From Aureimonas sp. Leaf324 (GTDB lineage: Bacteria > Pseudomonadota > Alphaproteobacteria > Rhizobiales > Rhizobiaceae), in the NCBI RefSeq assembly GCF_001423245.1, contig NZ_LMOH01000030.1, forward strand, positions 62,001-126,000: 64,000 nucleotides of DNA. The letters run 5' to 3'. Position 1 is the stretch's first letter; every line of letters begins with the position of its first letter. The notes under the pieces were generated by a model. The model was given only the letters and a program-made list of their open reading frames with translations, was not told the origin of the DNA and ran no database searches. This document shows, piece by piece, positions 35,739 to 43,922 of this stretch. Position numbers and translations under genes: made by a program.

Positions 35739-38279
35739 ATGCGGACGCGCGAATCAGTGCAGGAGGCGGGTCGGGGGACCTGCTCGATGAAAGCTGGCCG
35801 GAACGGCGAGCAGCGACGGGTCGCGTGGGCGCCTGTCCTGGCGTCGGCGGTCCTCGTCCTTTGCGTCGGCAGCGGTCCGGCTCGGGCGCAGGCAGAGGCC
35901 CAGCCACTGGCCGCCGAGCCGCTCCTCTATCTCGCCCTCGTGGCCCTGACGATCGGCGCGGCGATGATCGCCGCCTTCTGGCTGATCCGCCAGCAGGCCG
36001 CGACCGCCGAGGAGAATGTCCGGCTTCGCGCGGACCTCGCCGACGCGCTGACCGAGGCCGACCGACGCGCCGGTCTCCTCACCGACGATCACCAGCGTCT
36101 CGTCGTCTATGCCGGCGCCGGCGCCCCGGACATCATCGGAACGCTGCCGAAGAACCTCGGCGTCCCCGGCGAGCCCGCGTCCTTTCTCGACTTCTCCGCT
36201 TGGATGGATGCCGGCGAGGCCCGCCGGCTGGAAGCCGCGATCGCGCAGCTGCGCACCCGCGCCGAGCCCTTCCGCCTCGAGATCGAGCGCCCGGACGGGC
36301 GGCTGATCGAGGCCTCGGGCCGCACCGTCGGCGCGCTCGCGACCGTGCGCTTCGCTCCCTTGTCGGGCCTTCGCGAGGAACTCGCGGCGCTGAAGGTCGA
36401 GAACGCCCGCACCAACGGCATGATCGAGACGATGCAGGCGCTGTTCGATGCCGCGCCCCTGCCCATGTGGGTGCGCGATGCCGACGAGCGCCTGATCTGG
36501 GTCAACGACGCCTATGCCAAGGCCGTCGATGCGCCGGGCGTGACCGGCGCCGTCGCCGCGCAGACCGAGTTCCTGAACGAGCAGGACCGCACCCGCATCG
36601 CCGCGACCCGCCGCCAGTCGAGCCACTTCAGCGACCGGCTCAGCGCCGTGGTCGAAGCCGACCGACGCAACTTCCACGTCGTCGACGCCGCCGGGCCGTT
36701 CGGTGCTGCGGGCCTTGCCATCGACATCTCCGACGCCGAGGCGATCCGTCGCGAGCTCGACGAGACCGTGCGCTCGCATTCCGAGACGCTGGACCAGCTG
36801 ACGACCGCCATCGCGCGCTTCGACGACAAGACGCGGCTCCTCTATCACAACGCGGCCTTCGCCCGGCTCTTCGACCTGTCGACGACCTATCTGGAGACCG
36901 CGCCCGACCATATCGGCATCCTCGACCAGCTCCGCTCGCGCGGCATCCTCCCGGATGACCGTCCCTTGCGCGACGTCAAGGCCGAGATCCTGGCCGCGCA
37001 CCGCGCGACGCAGCCGACCGAGGCGCTCTGGCACCTGACCGACGGGCGCACGCTGCGCGTCTTCGCCAGCCCCGAGCCGCGCGGTGGCGCGAGCTGGGTG
37101 TTCGAGGACCTCACCGAGAAGCTGCAGCTGGAGTCGCGCCTCAACTCGCTGGTGCGCCTGCAGGGCGAGACGCTGGACTATCTGCGCGAGGGTGTCGCCG
37201 TGTTCGGCCAGGACGGGCGCCTGCGCCTGTCCAACCCGATCTTCGCCGAACTCTGGGGTCTGTCGGCCGAGTTCCTGGCCGCCAAACCGCATATCCGCTC
37301 CTTCGCGGCCACCGCCTCGGTCTCGATCCGAGCGCCGCTCGGCGGCGAGGCCGGTCCGACCTGGGCGACCTTCGCCCACGCCGTCACCGCCTTCGACGAG
37401 GGCGCGCGCGAGGCCGAAAGCGGCGAGATCGAACTGTCGGACGGGCGCGTCGAGGCCTACGGCATCGTGCCGCTGCCGAACGGCCAGACCATGCTGACCT
37501 TCACCGACATTTCGGACGCCCGCGAGGCCGAGCGCATGCTGCGCGAGCGCAACGACGCGCTGGAGAACGCCGCGCGCCTCAAGAGCGACTTCGTCCAGCA
37601 CGTCAACTACGAGCTGCGCTCGCCGCTAACCAACATCATCGGCTTCTCCGCGCTCCTGCGCTCGCCCGAGACCGGGCCGCTCAACGACCGCCAGTCGGAA
37701 TATCTCGACTATATCGGCACCTCGACCTCGTCGCTTCTCACCATCGTCAACGACATCCTGGATCTGGCGACGATCGACGCCGGCATCATGGACCTCGACC
37801 TGACCGACGTCGACGTCGCCGGCACGGTCGGCCATGCGGCCGACGGGGTGCGCGACCGGTTCCGCGAAAACGACATCCTCCTCAACATCGACCTCAGTCG
37901 CGCCGGCTCGACCTTCCGGGCCGACGGGCACCGGGTCACGCAGATTCTCTTCAACCTCCTGTCGAACGCCGCCAACTTCGCGCCGGCGGGCTCGGTGGTG
38001 AACCTCAAGGCGGTGCGCGGCAACGGCGAGATGGTGTTCAGTGTCTCCGACCAGGGACCCGGCATCGCGCCCGGCGAGGTCGCGCGCCTCTTCGAGCGCT
38101 TCGAGACCAACCCGTCCGGTGGGCGCCAGTCGGGAGCCGGGCTCGGCCTGTCGATCGTGCGCTCCTTCGTCGAACTCCACGGCGGCCGGGTCGAGATCCA
38201 GTCGGGCCCGAAGGGCGGCACCACGGTGACCTGCCGCTTCCCGCTCGACCGCGACGAGCAGGACCTCGCCGCCGAATGA
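35739..38279 (+). CDS. divL: DivL-like PAS-containing tyrosine pseudo-histidine kinase
   Basis: 846 residues. N-terminal hydrophobic segments (residues ~30-50 and ~62-82), at least three PAS-like regions (about 225-330, 345-460, 470-595), then a DHp domain whose H-box is QHVNYELRSPLTNIIGF: Tyr624 stands where the phosphorylated His should be. The ATPase domain keeps N-box NLLSNAANFAP and G-boxes DQGPGI and GAGLGLSIV. This is the hallmark of DivL, which in Caulobacter binds DivK and tunes CckA and hence CtrA. Context before tsaE-amgK-murU-addB-addA-trxA also matches Rhizobiales divL. The ATG at 35787 (with GGGGGA) is a possible alternative start. Confidence 0.85.
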   Translation: MRTRESVQEAGRGTCSMKAGRNGEQRRVAWAPVLASAVLVLCVGSGPARAQAEAQPLAAEPLLYLALVALTIGAAMIAAFWLIRQQAATAEENVRLRADLADALTEADRRAGLLTDDHQRLVVYAGAGAPDIIGTLPKNLGVPGEPASFLDFSAWMDAGEARRLEAAIAQLRTRAEPFRLEIERPDGRLIEASGRTVGALATVRFAPLSGLREELAALKVENARTNGMIETMQALFDAAPLPMWVRDADERLIWVNDAYAKAVDAPGVTGAVAAQTEFLNEQDRTRIAATRRQSSHFSDRLSAVVEADRRNFHVVDAAGPFGAAGLAIDISDAEAIRRELDETVRSHSETLDQLTTAIARFDDKTRLLYHNAAFARLFDLSTTYLETAPDHIGILDQLRSRGILPDDRPLRDVKAEILAAHRATQPTEALWHLTDGRTLRVFASPEPRGGASWVFEDLTEKLQLESRLNSLVRLQGETLDYLREGVAVFGQDGRLRLSNPIFAELWGLSAEFLAAKPHIRSFAATASVSIRAPLGGEAGPTWATFAHAVTAFDEGAREAESGEIELSDGRVEAYGIVPLPNGQTMLTFTDISDAREAERMLRERNDALENAARLKSDFVQHVNYELRSPLTNIIGFSALLRSPETGPLNDRQSEYLDYIGTSTSSLLTIVNDILDLATIDAGIMDLDLTDVDVAGTVGHAADGVRDRFRENDILLNIDLSRAGSTFRADGHRVTQILFNLLSNAANFAPAGSVVNLKAVRGNGEMVFSVSDQGPGIAPGEVARLFERFETNPSGGRQSGAGLGLSIVRSFVELHGGRVEIQSGPKGGTTVTCRFPLDRDEQDLAAE

Positions 38280-39829
38280 CGACCGGCTCCGGCGCGGCCG
38301 CCGACGAGACCCGCTCTTTCACGCTGGAGCTTCCCGACGAGGCCGCGACCATCCGGCTGGCGCGCCTCCTCGCCCCGCTCCTCAACACGGGCGACGTCGT
38401 CGCCCTGTCGGGTCCGCTCGGCGCCGGCAAGACGACGCTCGCCCGGGCGCTCATCCGGGCCGTGGCGGGCGATCCCGACCTCGAGGTCCCCTCGCCCACC
38501 TACACGCTGGTGCAGATCTATCCGACGCGCCCGCGCATCAGCCATTTCGACCTCTATCGGATCGGCGATCCCGACGAACTCGTCGAACTCGGCTTCGACG
38601 AGGCGGCCGAGACCGGCATCGTGCTCGCCGAATGGCCGGAGCAGGCGCCGGACGTCCTGCGTGCCGCCAACCTTCGCCTCACGCTGGCGGACCGCCCCGG
38701 CGGCGGACGGCAGGTGGTGATACACGCGCTGCCCGAAGCCGCGGCGCGCATCGAGCGCCCGTTCGCGCTCCATGCCTTTCTCGCGGCCGCCGGCGAGGGC
38801 GACGCCGACCGCAAGCCCTTTCCAGGCGATGCTTCCGCGCGCCGCTACGAGGTGTTGACGACCGCGGCCGGGCGACCGCTCATCTTGATGGATTCGCCCG
38901 ATCTCGTGCTCGGCCCCCCGGTGCGGGACGGGCGCGCCTATGCCGAGATCGCCCGCTCGGCCCGCAACACCGTGCCCTTCGTCGCGGTCGCCGGAGCGCT
39001 GCGCGAGCGCGGGCTGGCCACGCCGCGGATCGAAGCCTTCGACACATCGCGTGGTTTCGTCCTGATGGAGGATCTCGGCCGAGAGTCTGTCCTCGACGCC
39101 GAAGGGCGACCGATCCCGAAGCGCTACGAGACGGCAATGCGGGCGCTCGCCCATCTCCACGCGACGCCGTTCGATCCGCATCTCGTGCTGCCCGACGGCC
39201 GGCCCTACGAGGTGCCGCCGTTCGACCACGCCGCCATGGCGATCGAGGCGAGCCTCCTTGTCGACTGGTACGTGCCGCACGTCTTCGGCCGGCCTGTGAC
39301 GCCGGCCGAGCGCGCGGCGTTCGAAACCGCTTGGTCCGGGCTCTTCCACACCCTGGACGCCGCCGAGCGCCATCTCGTCCAGCGCGACGTACAGGCGCCC
39401 AACCTCGTCTGGCGCCCCGAGCGGACGGGGATCGATCGCATCGCCTTCCTCGACTTCCAGGACGCGATGGTCGGCCCCTCCGCCTACGACGTCGCCGCCC
39501 TTGCCCACGACCCGCGCGTGACCATCGAGCCGGCGCTGGAGGCCCGCCTGCGCGGCGCCTACGTGGACGCGCGCCGCGCTGCCGATCCCGCCTTCGACGA
39601 GACCGGCTTCGCCACCGCCTATGCGATCATGGCGGCGCAGCGCCAGACCAAGATCCTCGGCATCTTCGTCCGATTGCTCGCGCGCGACGGCAAACCGCAA
39701 TACCTGCGTCACATTCCCCGGATTAAAGCCTATCTCAGGACGATCCTGACCCATCCGGCGCTCGGCGAACTGGCCAGTCTCTACGAGGCATGGCACCTTC
39801 TGGACGAAGCCGACGCCCCATCCCGCTAA
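38276..39829 (+). CDS. TsaE ATPase fused to an AmgK-like sugar kinase
   Basis: 517 residues. Residues ~15-155 are TsaE, the ATPase of the tRNA t6A37 complex: Walker A GPLGAGKT (46-53), then SPTYTLVQIY and FDLYRI. Residues ~165-517 are an aminoglycoside-phosphotransferase-like kinase: catalytic loop VQRDVQAPN (Asp371, Asn376; His of the usual HRD is Gln) and metal motif FLDFQD (391-396). The kinase half is homologous to AmgK, which phosphorylates MurNAc and GlcNAc at C1 in peptidoglycan recycling. The stop of divL overlaps its start (ATGA), and murU follows 9 nt later, so the kinase product likely feeds MurU. Confidence 0.92.
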   Translation: MTTGSGAAADETRSFTLELPDEAATIRLARLLAPLLNTGDVVALSGPLGAGKTTLARALIRAVAGDPDLEVPSPTYTLVQIYPTRPRISHFDLYRIGDPDELVELGFDEAAETGIVLAEWPEQAPDVLRAANLRLTLADRPGGGRQVVIHALPEAAARIERPFALHAFLAAAGEGDADRKPFPGDASARRYEVLTTAAGRPLILMDSPDLVLGPPVRDGRAYAEIARSARNTVPFVAVAGALRERGLATPRIEAFDTSRGFVLMEDLGRESVLDAEGRPIPKRYETAMRALAHLHATPFDPHLVLPDGRPYEVPPFDHAAMAIEASLLVDWYVPHVFGRPVTPAERAAFETAWSGLFHTLDAAERHLVQRDVQAPNLVWRPERTGIDRIAFLDFQDAMVGPSAYDVAALAHDPRVTIEPALEARLRGAYVDARRAADPAFDETGFATAYAIMAAQRQTKILGIFVRLLARDGKPQYLRHIPRIKAYLRTILTHPALGELASLYEAWHLLDEADAPSR

Positions 39830-39838
39830 GAGCCCGAC

Positions 39839-40609
39839 GTGAACGCCCGCATCATTCCCGCCCGCCCGCCCCGCGCCCCGAAGCCGAAGACCGCGATGAT
39901 CCTCGCCGCGGGCCTCGGCAAGCGCATGCGCCCGATCACCTCGACCATCCCGAAGCCGCTGGTCGAGATCCGCGGCAAGGCGCTGATCGACTACGGTCTC
40001 GACGCGCTTGCCCGCAACGGCGTCGAGCGCGTCGTCGTCAACGTCCACTACATGGCCGACCTGATGCGTGCCCACCTGCGCAAGCGTCGCGACATGGAGG
40101 TGCTGGTCTCCGACGAGAGCGACAAGCTTCTGGAGTCCGGCGGCGGCATCGTGCGCGCCCTGCCGCTGATCGGCGACGATCCGTTCTACCTCATCAATTC
40201 CGACACGTTCTGGATCGACGGCTACCGCGACAACCTCGACCTCCTCGCCGACCTCTGGAACCCGGCCGACGCCGACATGTCGCTCCTTATCGCCGAGATG
40301 CGGCAGGCCACCGGCTACGAGGGGCGCGGCGACTTCACCATGGATCGCGAGGGGCGCCTGCGCCGCGTCGCCGAGCGCGACATGAGCCCCTTCATCTATG
40401 CCGGCGCCGGCATCCTGAAGCCCGATCTCTTCCGCGACCTGCCGGAGGAGACCTTCTCGCTCAACCGCGTCTTCGACCGCTCCATCGAGGCCGAGCGCCT
40501 CTTCGGCGTGCGCCTCGACGGGCTCTGGATCACCGTCGGCACCCCCCGCGCCATCGCCGAGGCCGAAGCGGCCTTCACCGCCAGCGCGACGCGGGCCGAG
40601 CGGGCATAG
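39839..40609 (+). CDS. murU: MurU-like sugar-phosphate nucleotidyltransferase
   Basis: 256 residues from a GTG start. Nucleotidyltransferase A fold: signature LAAGLGKRMRPITSTIPKPLVEIRGKALI near the N-terminus, the metal Asp in LINSDTFWID, and a C-terminal ITVGTPRAIAEAE. It lacks a C-terminal left-handed beta helix, so a single-activity enzyme. Right after an AmgK-like kinase, it is best read as MurU, which turns MurNAc-1-phosphate into UDP-MurNAc and so bypasses the fosfomycin-sensitive de novo route. A mannose-1-phosphate guanylyltransferase activity cannot be excluded from sequence. Confidence 0.85.
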   Translation: MNARIIPARPPRAPKPKTAMILAAGLGKRMRPITSTIPKPLVEIRGKALIDYGLDALARNGVERVVVNVHYMADLMRAHLRKRRDMEVLVSDESDKLLESGGGIVRALPLIGDDPFYLINSDTFWIDGYRDNLDLLADLWNPADADMSLLIAEMRQATGYEGRGDFTMDREGRLRRVAERDMSPFIYAGAGILKPDLFRDLPEETFSLNRVFDRSIEAERLFGVRLDGLWITVGTPRAIAEAEAAFTASATRAERA

Positions 40610-40790
40610 CGGGGCTGCTGCCCCGATCCCCGCTCGGGAAGGAATTCCCGAACCCTTCTTTTTGTTTGGGACTTTTCCGAATGTCGGAAAGGCCGTTGGC
40701 CCTTCCGACATTCGGACACAGCGCGAAATGAGGAGGGGTCCAGGGGAAATCATTTCCCCTGGCGGGGTGCGGGGTGGAACCCCGCCATCC
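40607..40790. repeat. Multi-hairpin interspersed repeat, copy B
   Basis: Second copy of the element at 2318-2497, here between murU and addB. Order: GGGGC-TGCT-GCCCC stem; TCGGGAA-GGAA-TTCCCGA stem-loop; T-rich spacer; long inverted repeat 40676-40714 (arm TCCGAATGTCGGAAAGGCC, loop GTT, one mismatch that becomes G-U on the minus-strand RNA); a perfect 11+1+11 palindrome at 40740-40762 (CCAGGGGAAAT-C-ATTTCCCCTGG); and a final GCGGGGT-GGA-ACCCCGC stem. It begins within a few bases of the murU stop and ends 22 nt before addB. Confidence 0.7.
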
Positions 40791-40811
40791 CCATCGGCTA
40801 GGGTGGCCGCG

Positions 40812-43800
40812 ATGCCCTCGCATGTGTTTTCCATCGCTCCTGCCCTGCCCTTCCTGCCGACGCTGGCGCGCGGCGTGCTCGACGGGCGCTTCCTGCCGGG
40901 CGAGGATTTCTCCGCCGATCCGCTGGCGCTCGCCGGGCTGACGATCCTGGTGCCGACGCGCCGTGCGGCGCGTTCGCTGGCGGGCGAGTTCGCGCGGGCG
41001 ATGGGCGGCGCCTCGGCGATCCTGCCCTCGATCCGCACGCTGGCGGAAGCCGACGAGGGGGCGGCCTTCGTCGATCTCGGCGCGGCGATGGCGCCGGCGA
41101 TGGACCCCTTGGAGCGACACCTCCTGCTCGCGCGTCTCGTGCGCTTCTGGAAGGTCGGGCTGAACCGGCAGGCGTTGCGCCTTCTCGCGAACGAGGAGAT
41201 CGTGCTGCCGGCCTCGGCGGCGGACGCCCTCTATTCGGCCGAGGACCTCTGCGCCTTTCTGGACGAGGCGGTGACGGAAGAGGCGGGCCTGCACAAGCTG
41301 ACGGGCCTTGCGCCCGACCGCCTCGCCGAATGGTGGCAGCTGACGCTGACCTTCCTGTCGATCCTGTCGGAGCAGTGGCCGGCGATCCTGAAGGAGCGCG
41401 GGGTCGAGGATCGCGCGAGCCTGCGCCGCCGCTGGTTCGATGCGGAAGCGGAGCGGCTCCAAGCCAGCGGCTCGCGGGGACCGATCCTTGTCGCCGGCTC
41501 GACGGCGACCGCGCCCTCGACGCTGCGCTTCCTGCGCGCGGTGGCGGGCCTGCCGAACGGCGCGGTGATCCTGCCGGGCGTCGATTGCCATCTCGACAAC
41601 GCGAGCTTCGACGCGATCGATCGCGCCCGCTCCATCGCCGCCCCGGGGCACCCGCAGCATGCCCTGAAGCGCATCCTGCAGGGGCTTCTGGTGGAGCGCG
41701 ACGGCATCGAGCTCCTGTGCCCCGACCGGGGCCATCCGCTTCTGGCGCGCGAGAAGTTCCTGTCCGACGCGCTGCGCCCGGCCGAAACCACCGACGCCTG
41801 GTCCGATGCCGATCGCCGGCATGGCGGCGACGCGCTGGACGGGCTGGAGCTGATCGAGGCGGCGGACGAGCGCGAGGAGGCGCTGGCAATCGCCGTCGCG
41901 ATCCGCGACGCGCTGTCCGACCCGTCCGCGACCGTCGCGCTGACGACGCCCGACCGCAACCTCGCCCGGCGCGTGTCGGCCGAGCTCGAGCGCTTCGGCG
42001 TCGCCGCCAACGATTCCGCCGGCCGCCCGCTGCACGCGACGCCGCCCGGCACCTTCTGCCTGCTCGCCCTGTCGGTGGCGTTGGAGCCGGGCGATCCGAT
42101 CACACTCCTGTCGCTCTTGAAGCACCCGCTCCTGCGGCTCGGTCTTGGCTCCGCCCGCGCGCGCGAGGCGGCGCGCACGATCGAGCTGATCGCGCTGCGC
42201 GGCGGCTGCGGCGTTGCGGACGGCGGCAAGCTCGCAAGCCTCTTTGCCGAGCGCCGCAAGGCGGCGGAGGCCGAGGACGGCCGTGCCCCGCGCCCCGTGC
42301 AGCTCGTGCCGGAGGAAGACCGCGACGCCGCGCAGGCGCTCGCCGAACGGCTGGAGGCAGCGCTCCAGCCCCTGTCCGGCCTGCGCGACGGGGGCGAGCA
42401 GGAACTCGCCGACTACGCCGTCTGCCTGACGCGCGTTCTGGAAGCGCTGGCGGCGGGCGAGGATGGCGCGCCGACGGCGCTCTATGCCGAGGAGGCGGGC
42501 GCGGCGCTGCGCGACATGCTGCGCTCCTTCGTCGCCGCACCCGAAACCGGCTTCTCCTTTCGCGCGCCCGAGTTGCCCGACGTGGCGCTGGCGCTGATGC
42601 GCTCGATCAACGTGCGGCCGCGCGGCGGCCTGTCGCAGCGCGTCTTCATCTGGGGCGCGCTGGAGGCGCGGCTGCAGAATGTCGACGTGATGATCCTCGG
42701 CGGACTGAACGAGGGCACGTGGCCGGGCACCGCGCGCTCCGACGCCTTCCTGTCGCGCATCATGCGCTCGGAGATCGAGCTCGATCCGCCCGAGCGCCGC
42801 ATCGGCCTGGCCGCACACGACATCTGGATGGCGCTCGGCGCCCGCCGCGTCGTGATGGCGCGCTCGCACCGCGCCGGCGGCGCGCCGGCCATCGCCTCGC
42901 GCTGGCTCCAGCGCATCCTGACGCTGGCGGGACCGGACGGCGCGAGCGCGCTTCGCGCCCGCGGCGAGACCTACCTCCACCATGCGCGCCGCCTCGACGA
43001 GCGCCCGGAGGAGCTGCGCGCGCCGCGGCCGGAACCCAAACCCCCGGTGGACCGGCGGCCGATCCGCCATTCCTTCACCGAAGTCGAGACGCTGGTGCGC
43101 GACCCCTATGCGGTCTACGCCCGCCGCGTCCTGAGGCTCGATCCTCTCCCCGAGATGATCCGAGCGCCCGGTGCGCCGGAGCGCGGCGACCTCTACCACG
43201 CGATCCTCCACCGCTTCGTGGATGACGGCATCGATCCCGATGCCGAGGACGCGCGGGACCGGCTGCTCGCCATCGCCCGCGAAGCCTTCGACGACGCCGC
43301 CCTGCCGCCCGAGATCGAGGCCGTCTGGTGGCCGCGCATGGAAACGCTGGCGACCAACATGATCGCCTGGGAGCGCGAGCGCGCGCCGATGGTCGCCGAG
43401 CGCCTGACCGAGGTGAAGGGCGCGTTCGACCTGCCCGGGATCGGCGTCGGCTTCCACGGCTATGCCGACCGCATCGACCGGATGCGCGACGGCTCCGTGG
43501 AGATCATCGACTACAAGACCGGCACCACGCCGTCGGTGAAACAGGCGCGCACGCTTCTCAGCCCGCAGCTGCCCCTGGAAGGCGCGATGGCGCGGCTCGG
43601 CGGTTTCGAGAAGCTCGGCCCGGTGTCCTCCGTGCGCGACCTCCTCTACGTGCGCCTGCGCGAACGCGACTTCTACGAGGAGCGCCTTGCGCACAACGGC
43701 GGCCGAACGGGCGAGCCGCAGTCGGGCGACGACCTGTCGGATGCCGCGCTCGGCGCCTTCCGGGGCTTGGCGGCCGCCTATCGCAACCCGGAGAAAGGCT

Positions 43801-43922
43801 ACCTGTCGCGCGCCCGCCCCTTCCAGGCCGGCGACTTCTCGGGCCCCTACGACCATCTCGCCCGGGCACGCGAATGGACGGCGGCGGGGGCCGGCGCCGC
43901 CGACGAGGACGCCGTGGAATGA
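40812..43922 (+). CDS. addB: Double-strand break repair protein AddB
   Basis: 1036 residues. Partner of AddA in the helicase-nuclease that processes double-strand ends for RecA (the RecBCD role in alphaproteobacteria). It has a degenerate UvrD-like front half and a C-terminal PD-(D/E)xK nuclease: residues around GDLYHAILHRFVDDGI and the catalytic EIIDYKTGTTPSVKQARTLLSPQLPLE. The chosen ATG at 40812 (MPSHVFSIAP) follows the repeat element; frames that extend upstream translate the repeat and are not credible. It overlaps addA as ATGA. Confidence 0.95.
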   Translation: MPSHVFSIAPALPFLPTLARGVLDGRFLPGEDFSADPLALAGLTILVPTRRAARSLAGEFARAMGGASAILPSIRTLAEADEGAAFVDLGAAMAPAMDPLERHLLLARLVRFWKVGLNRQALRLLANEEIVLPASAADALYSAEDLCAFLDEAVTEEAGLHKLTGLAPDRLAEWWQLTLTFLSILSEQWPAILKERGVEDRASLRRRWFDAEAERLQASGSRGPILVAGSTATAPSTLRFLRAVAGLPNGAVILPGVDCHLDNASFDAIDRARSIAAPGHPQHALKRILQGLLVERDGIELLCPDRGHPLLAREKFLSDALRPAETTDAWSDADRRHGGDALDGLELIEAADEREEALAIAVAIRDALSDPSATVALTTPDRNLARRVSAELERFGVAANDSAGRPLHATPPGTFCLLALSVALEPGDPITLLSLLKHPLLRLGLGSARAREAARTIELIALRGGCGVADGGKLASLFAERRKAAEAEDGRAPRPVQLVPEEDRDAAQALAERLEAALQPLSGLRDGGEQELADYAVCLTRVLEALAAGEDGAPTALYAEEAGAALRDMLRSFVAAPETGFSFRAPELPDVALALMRSINVRPRGGLSQRVFIWGALEARLQNVDVMILGGLNEGTWPGTARSDAFLSRIMRSEIELDPPERRIGLAAHDIWMALGARRVVMARSHRAGGAPAIASRWLQRILTLAGPDGASALRARGETYLHHARRLDERPEELRAPRPEPKPPVDRRPIRHSFTEVETLVRDPYAVYARRVLRLDPLPEMIRAPGAPERGDLYHAILHRFVDDGIDPDAEDARDRLLAIAREAFDDAALPPEIEAVWWPRMETLATNMIAWERERAPMVAERLTEVKGAFDLPGIGVGFHGYADRIDRMRDGSVEIIDYKTGTTPSVKQARTLLSPQLPLEGAMARLGGFEKLGPVSSVRDLLYVRLRERDFYEERLAHNGGRTGEPQSGDDLSDAALGAFRGLAAAYRNPEKGYLSRARPFQAGDFSGPYDHLARAREWTAAGAGAADEDAVE

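Noticed and set aside
40662-40812. N-terminal extension of AddB through the repeat
   Set aside because: The extension translates the hairpin repeat and disagrees with the usual AddB start; it is an artefact of an open frame.
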